Of a DNA stretch of 64,000 nt, positions 35,919 through 45,988 are shown piece after piece. The first letter of the stretch is position 1. The number at the start of each line of letters is the position of its first letter. Both the position numbers and the translations under genes were made by a program. Source of the DNA: Paratrimastix pyriformis (taxonomy: Eukaryota; Preaxostyla; Paratrimastigidae); NCBI GenBank assembly GCA_027972325.1, contig JAPMOS010000018.1, positions 62,001 to 126,000 on the forward strand. Reading direction: 5' to 3'. Below the pieces are notes generated by a model. It was given only the letters and a program-made list of their open reading frames with translations, did not search any database and was not told the DNA's origin.

Positions 35919-36966
35919 TCCCGATTCAAATTTGCCAGGAGAGCCTGCCAAACCCCGGTGTTGATCATCATCGGCCGGTATTCAGTGCGCGTGCCGAAGT
36001 GGGTCAGAGCTCCGTGTGAAAGGTTCCTAATCAATACAAAAATACAAAAAAAGGAGTTTGACCGTCTCCGCCGACAAGGGCCCGGGCCGGAACAGACTGT
36101 TGACGCTTGAAAGGCTCATCACACGCAAAAAAAAACTTCATCCGAGGAGGAGAGACAAGCCCTCAAAAGGGAAATGGAACAAAAAATACCAACAAAAAAG
36201 TCCATCGACAAAGGAGCTTGTAATAACCAAGCGATAAGGAGGAGGACAAAAAAAAGAACACTCCACTGCGCAAAACGGACAGCACCACACACGTCCGCGC
36301 AAGCACAACGCGACGACATTGTTCGACCGAGAAAAATGCACAAGAAAGACGGCGACGAGCCATCCTATGGACGCGACCGGGGAACCGAGCCACCGCCAAG
36401 CAGAGCCGGCCAGCCCGGGCTGACCCGTGCGGGTGCGGGTGCCTCGGTGACCAGGGGCCAGCCGTCCGACTCCGGCCCGGCGGGGGGGCCAGCAGACAAT
36501 TACAACTCCGACCCGTGCTGGGTAAAGAAGGTCGGAGTGCCTGCCACGAAGGCGCGGGGGGGGGGGGGGGGGGGTCTACATGCCCGGTCCGAGCGGCAGG
36601 ATGCATGCGGGTACGGATGGGGAGAGGGCGAGACGGATGGGGAGAGGGCGAGACGGATGGGGAGAGGACGAGACGGATGGGGGGGGGGGGAGGGGGGACG
36701 AGACGGATGGGGCTGACGGAGGGCCCGAAAGAAGCCTAATAGCCGGATGGGCGGCTCGAGAGTCGGGCCATGCAATCATGAATCGTGCCCGGCGGAAGAG
36801 GGGCCCAGTCAGAGGGAGGAGAAGGGACGGAGGGGAGACGGAGGGGAGACGGAGGGGAGACGGAGGGGAGACGGAGGGGAGACGGAGGGGAGACGGAGGG
36901 GAGACGGAGGGGAGACGGAGGGGAGACGGAGGGGAGACGGAGGGGAGACGGAGGGGAGACGGAGGG
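35919..36966. other. Spacer with A-rich part, G run and 11-nt repeat
   Basis: The left part (35919-36340) is AT-rich with A runs, presumably the SH3BGRL-like promoter. The right part is GC-rich: a 19-nt G run (36556-36574), GGGCGAGACGGATGGGGAGA units (about 36615-36715) and about twelve copies of an 11-nt GGGGAGACGGA unit (36828-36963), ending just past the stop of the RasGAP gene. Open frames here are low-complexity and not convincing. Confidence 0.55.
36828..36963. repeat. 11-nt GGGGAGACGGA minisatellite
   Basis: About twelve perfect 11-nt units immediately downstream of the RasGAP stop codon. Confidence 0.95.
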
Positions 36967-37853
36967 TCAGAGCTTCCGCAGCACGGGCGGTGGGGGCGCC
37001 GAGGCAGCGGCTGTGCCGGGTGCCGTGGCCGTGGCGATGGCGATGGCTGGGGCCTGAGGGGAGCCGGCCGACCCGGTGGGGGCCGAGGAGCGGGCCAGGA
37101 CGGCCGCGATGGCGGCGATGGAGGAGCCCTCGAGGGCCGCCGGGCCTCCCCCGGCCGGGGCGGGGCTGAGGGCGGGCGAGGAGGCCGGCGAGGAGGCCGC
37201 CGAGGATGCCGGCGAGCTGCCCGGGCTGCGGGTGGGCATCAGATGGGGCAGCAGGTTGGGGTTCATGAACCGGGCCAGCCCCGAGGTGGGCCGCGGGGCC
37301 CCCGAGCCGGTCGAGAGCTCGCCGCCCGCCCCCGACGGGGCCGTGTGGGGGGCCGTGTGGGGGGGCGGCCCCCCGGAGACCGTGGCCGCCCGCTGGGGGC
37401 GCACCGCCGGCCCGGGCGAGCCGCCCGCCGCGGGCTGACCGGCGGTGAGTGGGGACGGGGGCGCCCTGGCCGGCTGGGGCTGGGGCGCCGCCCCCGGCGA
37501 TGGCTGGGGCTGTGCCGGCTGCGGCTGGGCTGTGCCGGCTGGCTGCTGGGGGCGGGGTGGGGCGCTTTCCACGGGTGGGGGCGGGACCGGCACCGGGGGG
37601 TGGGGTCGGCCGGGCGCGGGGGGCAGCCGACACGGAGGCCGAGGGGGGCCGCCCGGCCGGGGGCGCCAGGGTCGAGGAGGGTGCGGCGGGGGGTGCGGAT
37701 GAGGGGGAGGAGGGCTCGGCCCTGGCGCCCGGGCCGCTCACCAAGGGCGGCGGGGGCGCGGGCGGGGCGGCCCCGGCGTGCTTACCGGGAGCGACGGGAG
37801 GCGAGGCGGGGGCGGATGGTGCCGGGGACACGGGGGCCGAGTGCGGCTGGGCG

Positions 37854-37886
<33 letters not shown>

Positions 37887-40800
37887 GCGAGCGGGGCCAG
37901 CGAGCCGGGCCCCGCCGCTTGGCCTGCCGAGCCCGAGGAGGCCCGGGTGCGGGGCCGAGGGGCCGAGGGGGGCGGCATGACTGGCCCCGCGGGCGCCGGG
38001 GTGACGAAGGTGGCCGGGGGCGGCGGCACGGGCGGGGTGTGCGGGGCCGGGGGCTGGCCGGCCGCGGCCCGGGCCGAGGGCGACCCGGGTGCGCAGCAGG
38101 CGATGGTGGCCCGGTGGTGCATCTCCGGCCCGCTGCCGCCCCGGGGCTGCCCGCTGGAACCGGTGCCGGTGCCGGTGCCGGTGCCGGAGGGGGAGGAGGC
38201 GGAGGCAGAGGCAGAGGGGGAGGGGAAGCCCGGCGCGCGTGAGGCGGCCTGCCCGCCGGTGTGGGGTGACGGGGGCTGGGGCTGGGGCGGGGGCGGGGGG
38301 GGCTGGGGGCCCGTGGGGACCATGGTGGGCACCATGGGCGGGTCGGGGCCCTGGCCCTGGCCCAGCAGGGCCGCGTGCTCCTCGCGGTTCTGCAGGGACT
38401 GGCGGTACATGGCGTGGCGCTCCTGGATGGTGGCCACGATGCGGGCCGCGTCGGGGGCCAGGAACTGGCGCGGGGCGGGCTCCATCTTGAACTTGAGCCA
38501 GAAGGTGCCCGCCAGGGCGGGGTCCAGGAAGACCCGCTCGAGGCCCGCGAAGTGGATCTCCGAGCAGATGGTGGCCCCGTTGAGGTTCAGGATGCTGTCC
38601 GAGGTCAGCTTCAGCACCCGCTGCTGCCGCCGGCCGGCCTTGTTGACCTTCGTCACCCGGAAGGCCTGCCCGCCCCCCAACCAGGTCCCCAACCAGCCCC
38701 CCAGCCAGGCCCCCAGCCAGGCCCCCAGCCAGGCCCCCAACCAGCCCCCCAGCCAGCCCCACAACCAGGCCCCCAACCCGTGCCATCCGGCGACCGCGTG
38801 AGGATGCAGCCCCCGACATCCAGACATCCAAGCATGGGCGGGGCGTGGCGGGGCGGGGCGGGGCGGGGCGGACCTGTGGGGTGGTGATGGTGTTTGCGCG
38901 GACGGCCGTGGCGAAGATGTCCTCGAGGATCTCGTCCCGCTGCTCGATCGACTGGCACTCGTACCGCCGCGTGCGCCGGTCGGCCTCGGTGCTCGACTTG
39001 GCCGGGAAGTAGCCCACCTCGAACTCTGCCCCCCCCCCGCGGGCCCGCACAGAGGCAGGCAGGCAGGCAGATAGACACCCGTCAGCAAGGGCAGCCCGCG
39101 CTGGGGGGCGGGGCGGACCGGGGGGGAAGGGCCTGTGCTCGAAGCGGATGACCAGGTCGGGGCTGCCCTCGGGCCCGTGGATCTCCTCGATCTCCGAGAG
39201 GAGCCGCTCGTTGCTGATGCGGCTCGACCGGCCATCGATGTTCAGCATCGAGTTGACCGTCAGCTTGATCAGCCTGCAGCCACCCACCAGCCACCCAGCA
39301 CCAGGCGCACGGCGCACGGCACACGGCACACGGCACCAAGCCCACGGCACCAAGCGAGCGGGCATCGAGGCCGTCAGTTGGGCCGATCCGATCCACCCCA
39401 CACCCTCCTGGCCCCAGCCCCAGCCCCAGCCCCAGCCCCAGCCCCAGCCCCAGCCCCAGCCCCAGCCCCAGCCCCAGCCCCAGCCCCAGCCCCAGCCCCA
39501 CAAGAGGCGGGAGGGAGGGCGGGAGGGAGGGCGGGAGGGAGGGCGTGCAGGCGTGCGGGGGGGCGGGACCTGCTCTGGCGCTTGCCCGAGCTGTTGATCT
39601 TGACGACGCTGTATGCGCGGGTGATGAAGTTCTTGGAGTCCTCGGGCAGGGCGATGGCCTCGGGGCTGATGAACTGGGCCATGTGCTTCCACTCGTACAG
39701 CTCGACCACCTTGCGGCCCGCCTTGGCGCTGGTGAAGGTCCGGGCGAACCACATCAGGACCCGGGTCAGGTTGTTGGGGTGCACGATCAGGATCCGCTTG
39801 AGGTTCTTCTTGTGGCTGCAGCCCCGACGACCCACAGCCCCGACGACCCACACCCCAGCCACAGCCGCAAGAAGAGGCGGTGAAGGCGGGCGGGGCCGCG
39901 GATTGTCGCCCTGCGGGGCGGGGCAGCTCTGTTCCTGTGCCGGTGCCGGTGCCGGTGCCGGTGTGTGCGGTGGTGGCCGTGTGCCATCGGGCGGGCGGGC
40001 GGGCGGCTCTGTTCCTGTGCCGGTGCCGGTGCCGGTGCCGGTGTGTGCGGTGGTGGCCGTGTGCCATCGGGCGGGCGGGCGGGCGGGCGGGCGGGCGGGC
40101 GGGCGGGCGGGCGGGCGGGCGGGCGGGCGGGCGGGCGGGCGGACTTGTGGGTGAAGACGCGGCTGAAGGTCTGCAGGAGCTGCATGATGAGGGCGCGCCA
40201 GTTCTGGGCGATGTTGGACCAGGACATGTCCACGACCAGCGTGTAGGGGCGTTGATGCCCGCCCCAGCACCTGGATGACGAAGCACACCAGCCGGGTCGA
40301 GTCCGCCAGGAACTCCTCCCGCAGCCTGCAGCCCCGGCCCCCCAGTCAGCCCCCAGTCAGAAGACGACCAGCCCAGAGACGTGTGGGTCGATGGCCAAGG
40401 GCTGAGGGTGTGACCAACCAGGGGTGCAGCAGGCACCGGGTGTGGAGGGGGGGGGGGGGGGGGGGGGGGGGACCTGGAGGCGACGAAGTAGTAGACGGGG
40501 CGGCCCTCGAGGTCTGGGGGCCCCTGGTAGAAGATGTGCGCCTCCCGCAGGGCGGCCGTGTTGAGCTCGTCCTTGTGGGCCAGCAGCGTCTCGTACTGGC
40601 CGCCCCACGGCCCGGCCGCCACCCCCCCGGTATAAAAGAGCCCCCGGTACAAAGAGCCCCCGGTGGGTCAGGGGTGGCTGATGGCTGGACGGATGGTGGC
40701 TGGGGAGTGAGTGGCGGCTGGTGGGTGGTGGCTGAGTGGGTGCTGGGTGGTGTGGGTGCCGCGGGTGCGGGCGGTGCGTCATGGGGCATTGTGGGGCGTA

Positions 40801-43800
40801 CATGGGGATGGGGATGGGGATGGGGATGGGGATGGGGATGGGGATGGGGATGGGGAGGTCGGGCGGACGGTGGCCTCGCGGAGGGAGTCCTGCTTCTCGG
40901 CCTGCAGCAGCTCGGCTGCGGCCCCACCACCCGCGCCCACACGCCCAGCCCAGGCAGACAGGCAGGGAGTGAGGCAGGCAGGGGCAGAGGGAGTGAGGCA
41001 GGCAGGGATGAAGGAAGGGATGCGGGAGGAGCCCAGCCCAACAGGGCGGGTGGAACAAGGGCGTCAGGCCGGTCGGTGGGGCGAAAGCAGGGCAGGGCGG
41101 CAGGGCGGCAGGGCGGCAGGGCGGCAGGGCGGCAGGGCGGCAGGGCGGCAGGGCGGCAGGGCGGCAGGGCGGCAGGGCGGCAGGGCGGCAGGGCGGCAGG
41201 GCGGCAGGGCGGCAGGGCGGACCGTCGGACTTGGTGATGTGCAGGCTGGACTGGTTGGGGCCGGGCCCAGCTCCTGGATGAGGCACACGAACTCGTGGTC
41301 GTCCACCGCCTGCTGCTCCGCCACTGCCCCGGCCCGTCCGCAGCCCACCCCGCAAGCCAACACACACCCGGCGGCAGCGGCAGCGGGTACGAGAGGGATG
41401 ATCAACAACATGCGCCCCAACCTCCCTCCCCCCCCCTCCCCCCCCCCCTCCCGCCTCCCGCCCCTCCCGCCCCTCCCGCCCCTCCCGCCCCTCCAGCCCC
41501 TCCCGCCCCTCCCGCCCCTCCCGCCCCTCCCGCCCCTCTCTCCCAACCTCCCGCCCCTCTCCCCCACCGATGGGTGGGCCACTCGGTGGGCGGAGGCGGA
41601 CCCGTGCGAGCACTGGCGGGGCCCCCACCGAGGGCCGGGGCCGGGGCGGCCGGAGCCCTCGGGCAAAGCCGGGGCCGATGGCGGGGCTGGCGGGCGGCCG
41701 GGGCAGCGCCGTCGGCCTGCTGGGCAGCGCGGGTGCGGGCGGCCAGCCCCGAGATGACCTTCGCCCCGACTGCAGCCCGGCCCCACCAGGCCCACGCCCC
41801 ACCAGGCCCAAGAAACACGCCCCACCAGGCCCAAGAAACACGCCAAGTGCCCCGGAATGGGTTGAGGCCCCATGCGCACGCACAGGCAGCGGCATGCAGG
41901 CCCTCGCGTGCCCCTCGTCCCGCCCGCCCGCCCGCCCGCCCGCCCGCCCGGTCCCCCCGGGTGGGAGGCACCGTGTGCGCATGGATGATCGCACATGCGC
42001 CAGATCACGTCCGGCCCCCGCCCACAGCAGCTGGGCCGACGGGGCCGGCGGGGCATGTGTGCGTGGGGTGCGTGTGTGTGCGTGCGTGGGGTGCGTGTGT
42101 GTGTGCGTGCGTGGGGTGCGTGCGTGCGTGGGGTGCGTAGCGGACCCTGTCGAGGATGCCGTGGAGGAAGATCAGGTCTAGGATGTCCAGCCGGCTCATC
42201 TCCACCGGCGGCCGGGCTGCGCCCCCCGCGCCCCCGGCCGAGCCGGGCCCGGGCTGGTCCAGGTGCAGGTCGGCCCACCCCTCGGCCCCTGGGCAGCCAG
42301 CCAGCCAGCCAGCAACCCAGCGGCCCCACCGTCGTCCCATGGTGAGCGAGCGCGGGGGGCCGAGGGCCACCCAAGGTGCTCAGACGCGGGGCGGGCGGGT
42401 GGCGGGCGGGTGGCGGGCGGGTGGCGGGCGGGTGGCGGGCGGGTGGCGGGCGGGTGGCGGGCGGACCGGGGGCGGCGGCAGGGTCCGTGGCCACGGCCCG
42501 CAGGTAGGCTGCCATGGGGCCCTGGTACAGGCCCAGGAAGTCGTTCATGCAGGTCATGAAGGGCTCCTTCTGGCCGAAGGGCACCCCGTTGGCCAGGTTC
42601 TGCCCGCCCGCGCAGCATCACCACCCAGTTAGGGCAGCAGCCCGAGGGCCTGGCCGGCGGCCGGGGTGTCCGTGCGGGCGGGTGGTGCGGCGGCCCGCAA
42701 GAGCATGACGGGCGGGGGTGCGGGTGCGGGTGCGGGTGCGGAATGGGAGGCGGGTCGGGGCTGGCGAGCGGACCTGGAGGACCTTGGTGACCATGATCAG
42801 GTTGCGCCGCTGGTGGCGCCCGGGCGGCTCGGTGCTCTCGACCACCCCGAAGGCCTCCGGCGAGGCGATGGCCGGGTTGAAGTACCTGCCACGCCCATCC
42901 GGCAGCAGCAGCCAGCATTATGGCGGACCGAGCGTGGCCACCGAGGTGGGCGGGGGGGGGGGCGGGGCGGCCGGACCTGAGCATGATGAAGCCGCCGACG
43001 AGGCAGGTCGCGTTGGGCAGCTTGAGCGCCTCCGAGTGCCGCGCCACACAGTGAGCGACCGCACTGCCACCCACCAGGTCCCGCAGGCCAGCCGCGCAAG
43101 GCAGGCGCAGCACAGGAACGAGAAGGCTGATGAGGGGCGGCCGGGCCATGGGTCATCAAGCAGGGGCAGAGGGGAGGCGACGGGCAACACGCCCCAACTG
43201 TACCGCCAGCTCGCCTGTGCCGGCCGTGATTGCCGGGGCCAGCCCGACACGAGGCGAAGGGCAAAGGGCGAGGGGGCGAGGGGGCGAGGGGGCGAGGGGG
43301 CGAGGGCGGCGCCGGGCGGACCGCATCTCGCGGGGCATCAGCCGCAGGGCCTCGGCCGAGGAGAGGCGCTCGAGGAAGGTCCGGCACAGCTCCGAGAGGG
43401 CCTGCAGGGCCCAGCCCCCAGCCCCCAGGAAGCGCGCGTACAGGCGGCTGAGCCACGGGGGGGGGGGGGTGGTGGTGGTGGTGACCGGCAGCAGCATCCG
43501 CCAGAGAAGCCGGACGGGCGCACAGGTGCGAACGGGCGCAAGGCCGACCTTAGCGTTGGCCTCGCGGATGGCGTCGACGGTCGCCCCGTCTGCCTGGGTG
43601 AGCTTCCTGAGCCCCGCCGCCCCCGCCCAGACACGACCGTGGTCAAGAGCCGACAGGGGGGGGGAGGGAGGGAGGGAGGGGGGACAGACTCGGGGTCCAG
43701 CTCCAACTGAAGCTCCTCGTCCCGCTTGATGACGTCCCCCACGGGGGGTCCCAGCAGGGTCCGCAGGTACTCTGATCCAATCTTGCGCACGTAGGCCCCC

Positions 43801-44136
43801 ATAATTTTGGCGGCCATCGAATTGTTCCGCAGAATCGTGGATGGGTCACTGGCGTTTCGCCGAAACTCGTCGGCAGTCACAACGTCGATGAGAGAAAGAG
43901 CAGAGTCACACGCACACGCGATATTCACAAGCACCGCCGCTAAGCGATCATAATCGCCGGACGAGGCCACATCACAAATACAAGGTGCATATCTATCAAA
44001 CGAAATGAAACGACCGAGAGGGGAAAAAAAAAGAACATATGCACAGAGAAATCAACAACCGAACAGACCGTGGATTGGAAGTGATGAGTTCGACAAGACG
44101 ACGATATCTGATGTCGGTTTCGCGAACTTTACTCAT
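36967..44136 (-). CDS. NF1: Neurofibromin-like RasGAP with Sec14 and PH-like domains
   Basis: A predicted Ras GTPase-activating protein. The ATG at 44136 starts MSKVRETDIRYRRLVELI. RasGAP blocks in order: ILRNNSMAAKIM, which keeps the arginine finger of the FRxNS motif; VGGFIMLR joined to YFNPAIASPE; and PFGQKEPFM. Later come DILDLIFLHGILDR, DDHEFVCLIQELG and LHITKSDG. A CRAL-TRIO/Sec14 domain follows: DLEGRPVYYFVAS, LADSTRLVCFVIQV, YTLVVDMSWSNIAQNWRALI and RILIVHPNNLTRVLMWF. Then two PH-like segments: YSVVKINSSGKR with LIKLTVNSMLNIDG, and FRVTKVNKAGRRQ with LKLTSDSILNLNG. The C-terminal tail is Pro/Ala-rich, ending PPPPVLRKL then stop at 36967. About eighteen exons are needed. First introns are 43993-44068 (GTCTGT) and one starting at 43689 (GTCTGT). 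RasGAP-Sec14-PH order is that of neurofibromin, but the protein is far shorter. It could also be another Sec14-RasGAP lineage. Confidence 0.83.
38681..38780. repeat. 12-nt CCCCCAGCCAGG repeat in RasGAP intron
   Basis: Seven to eight imperfect 12-nt units between the exons for the two PH-like segments. Confidence 0.85.
39410..39500. repeat. CCCCAG hexamer repeat in RasGAP intron
   Basis: About fifteen perfect CCCCAG copies, followed by GGGCGGGAGGGA units to 39545. Confidence 0.95.
39929..40141. repeat. 80-bp duplication ending in (GGGC)n in RasGAP intron
   Basis: Two near-identical copies start CTCTGTTCCTGTGCCGGTGC at about 39929 and 40009; each runs through a GTGTGCGGTGGTGGCC part into GGGC tetramers, and the second extends to about eighteen GGGC. 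It splits the Sec14 domain coding sequence. Confidence 0.9.
40447..40471. repeat. 25-nt G run in RasGAP intron
   Basis: Uninterrupted G run, poly-C on the sense strand, next to the GRPVYYFVAS exon. Confidence 0.9.
40802..40858. repeat. GGGGAT hexamer repeat in RasGAP intron
   Basis: Nine perfect GGGGAT copies. Confidence 0.9.
41090..41221. repeat. 8-nt GGGCGGCA repeat in RasGAP intron
   Basis: About sixteen perfect 8-nt units, ending immediately before a GTCCG donor on the minus strand. Confidence 0.95.
41424..41570. repeat. CCCGCCCCT repeat in RasGAP intron
   Basis: About fifteen imperfect 9-nt units of CCCGCCCCT type, purine-rich on the minus sense strand. Confidence 0.85.
41795..41850. 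repeat. 24-nt repeat around CCCACCAGGCCCAAGAAACA
   Basis: Two to three tandem copies of a 24-nt unit within the unresolved intron/exon region of the RasGAP gene. Confidence 0.7.
42388..42462. repeat. 10-nt GGGCGGGTGGC-type repeat in RasGAP intron
   Basis: Seven to eight perfect 10-nt units (GCGGGCGGGT / GGCGGGCGGG register), followed directly by the GCGGACC that marks a minus-strand GTCCGC donor. Confidence 0.9.
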
Positions 44137-44281
44137 CCGCTGCCTTTGGTAATGTGAGAGATCCAGAAAAACAAGGACTCCACGGACTCTGGACTTGGGC
44201 GAGTGAACGGAGCGAAAAAGGGAGATAGAAGATTCGGCCCACTTGTTAATCACTATTTTCCGATTTGAATTCGGTTTTTGA
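44137..44281. promoter_or_regulatory. Bidirectional promoter, RasGAP / TMEM218 genes
   Basis: 145 bp between divergent ATGs, clearly AT-richer than the adjacent coding sequence. A shared promoter is inferred; no motif was identified. Confidence 0.45.
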
Positions 44282-44694
44282 ATGGCCGTCTATGGACTTG
44301 GGTGGGGCGTCTACTTGATTGGGTCGTTCGTAATTGTATCTGTTTTGTTATTTTGGCTGGGCCATCACCTGAGGAACAGGTCTCAGTCGAACCCAATTAT
44401 CTTTGAATCACTCTTTCCCGTAGAGTTCTCCAGCTCGTTCCCGCGGCTGTGTTTTTCATTGTTTCAATTATTCTTATCTTTGTGCCAAAAGTGTCGTCCA
44501 CGACAGTCATCGTGCCACAAACTGTCTGACGCCCTTTTTCAGCCTTTCCAACTTTTCGATGCCTGCAGCTTGTGGATACACTTTTCATTACAAGGATTAT
44601 TTTTGCAGTGTTTCTCTTCCTTGGTGCCACGTTCGCGCTGGTCACGTTGATCATTGTGAAATGGGCCACTCCAACGTATGCACAACCCCTGTGA
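44282..44694 (+). CDS. TMEM218: TMEM218, ciliary transition-zone membrane protein
   Basis: A three-pass membrane protein of the ciliary transition zone (MKS module). ATG at 44282. Exons 44282-44379, 44424-44523 and 44569-44694 join in phase to 107 residues; the human protein has 115. Introns are 44 and 45 nt (GTCTCA...CGTAG and GTCTGA...TGCAG). Membrane segments: GVYLIGSFVIVSVLLFWLGH, AAVFFIVSIILIFVP and IIFAVFLFLGATFALVTLII. The end WATPTYAQPL before TGA matches the conserved ...P-I-Y-A-K-P-L C-terminus of TMEM218, and FITRIIFAVF matches FFIGRYVLLAF. The identification rests on length, topology and the C-terminal motif. It implies that the organism builds a cilium. Confidence 0.85.
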
Positions 44695-45196
44695 GTCCAA
44701 AACACTTTCCGATCCGCTATATTTAGCGTGGTTTTTGCACGCCACGCCCGGTCGATCTTCTCCCATGGTCACCCCACCCCTTGGAACTCGCCGAAGAGTG
44801 GATGCGCCGCTATCCGAGGAGACCCCCTTGGCAGAGGCCGGATTTGACTGGAAACGCCGTGCGAATGCCTCTTTTCATGATGACGAAGCAAGCCATCACC
44901 CCCCAAAAGTGATTGCTCCCACCAGGGAATCGCAACGAGGATCAAGAAAGGCCGCACACAAAGGAGGCTGGCCCGTGGCCACGCGAAGGGCGGCGGGAGA
45001 CTGTACAAAAGGTGAAACCGCGCTCCTCCTTCCTCCTCCCCGATCGTCATTTCCCCCGCGTTCATCTTGGCTCTCCGAGGAAAGCCGCTTTGGAACCACA
45101 GCAGACTGGTGACGCCGTGGTTGGTCGGTCGGGCTCAGCCGGGGGGATGTGGTCCCAGCGAGGGACATGCCCTTGTCAGGAAGCCGTCTGGATCAG
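44695..45196. other. Convergent space with an open frame of doubtful status
   Basis: Lies between the TMEM218 stop and the stop of the minus coiled-coil gene. An ATG at 44765 opens 115 codons (MVTPPLGTRRRVDAPLSEE..., to 45112) with fairly normal composition. No domain, splice pattern or promoter-like flank supports it, so it is listed as unassigned. Confidence 0.35.
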
Positions 45197-45882
45197 TCAC
45201 TTCGGGACGGGCGACGGAAATGTACACGATCTGAGGGACTGGTCCGCGGAAAGGAGCAAGGTAGTTAGCCGAGTGCGCAATCGCTCGGACTTCTGGTTAA
45301 TCTTGGCGATAGTGCCCTGGGGGGGGGGGGGGGGGGGGGGTGAAGGTGGGTGGACGTTGCGGAAGGGAACAGACCCCTATTTGTTCGGCTTGTACAGTCA
45401 GATGTGAAGTTTCAGAGATTGTGGCATCCAGCTGACTCTGGGCTTTGGACACAGCGTGTTCCCGCTGGATGCGAGTTTGGAATGCTTCTTCATACAAGTG
45501 CTGAGTCTGTTGCATCTGCTGTTCGAGCGACTCGAGCTTTTTTGCGCTACAATGGGTGACATATCAGATCGCGAAAGTGCCGACCCGAGACAGACTTGGC
45601 GAGGTTGGTGCGACGAAGATCCTGCACTTGAGATGCAAACGTTTCACGTTGTTTCAATAACTGCAAATACAATTCTCGTTTTTTGTTGACGTGATCTTTG
45701 AGCTCAGCTTCAGTCGAACGCCGTTCCTCGAGTTCAGCAATCCGGCTTGCGCCATCTGCTTCGATCTTTTCACAATCTTTCTTCAAAACCCACAAAGAGC
45801 GTGCCTGCGCGGAACAGTTGTGAAGGATAGAAGTCAACCGATTTTGAATCTCATCCCGAACGGCAGTGGCGCAGCCCTGCAT
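45197..45882 (-). CDS. Coiled-coil protein, family not recognised
   Basis: ATG at 45882 (MQGCATAVRDEIQNRL). Exon 1 encodes a continuous charged helix (KKDCEKIEADGASRIAELEE, LKDHVNKKRELYLQLLKQRE). An intron near 45549-45597 (GTCTGT...TTGTAG) joins TNLAN to AKKLESLEQQ. The helix continues (MQQTQHLYEEAFQTRIQREH) to QAEQIG. A second intron (GTCTGT; contains a 22-nt run, poly-C on the sense strand, at 45319-45340) leads to GTIAKINQKSERLRTRLTTL and a stop at 45197-45199. The product is about 190 residues, almost all predicted coiled coil, suggesting a structural or complex-scaffold subunit. An upstream exon is possible but would run towards the divergent gene at 45989. Confidence 0.68.
45319..45340. 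repeat. 22-nt G run in coiled-coil gene intron
   Basis: Uninterrupted; poly-C on the sense strand of the minus gene. Confidence 0.9.
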
Positions 45883-45988
45883 GGGGTTGATGGGTTTGTC
45901 ACCCTAACCACAAGGTTAATGTCTCTGGCCGGATTCAGTCTGTGGCGAGTGCAGTCTTGGTGGAGGCTCCCTTCAGTTCGAGGTGCGA
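45883..45988. promoter_or_regulatory. Bidirectional spacer, coiled-coil / trypsin-fold genes
   Basis: 106 bp between divergent ATGs. A shared promoter is inferred from the arrangement only. Confidence 0.4.

Noticed and set aside
36119-36343. Hydrophobic minus-strand frame as a membrane protein
   Set aside because: It lies in A/T-rich spacer, has no splice or family support, and its hydrophobicity follows from the T-rich strand.
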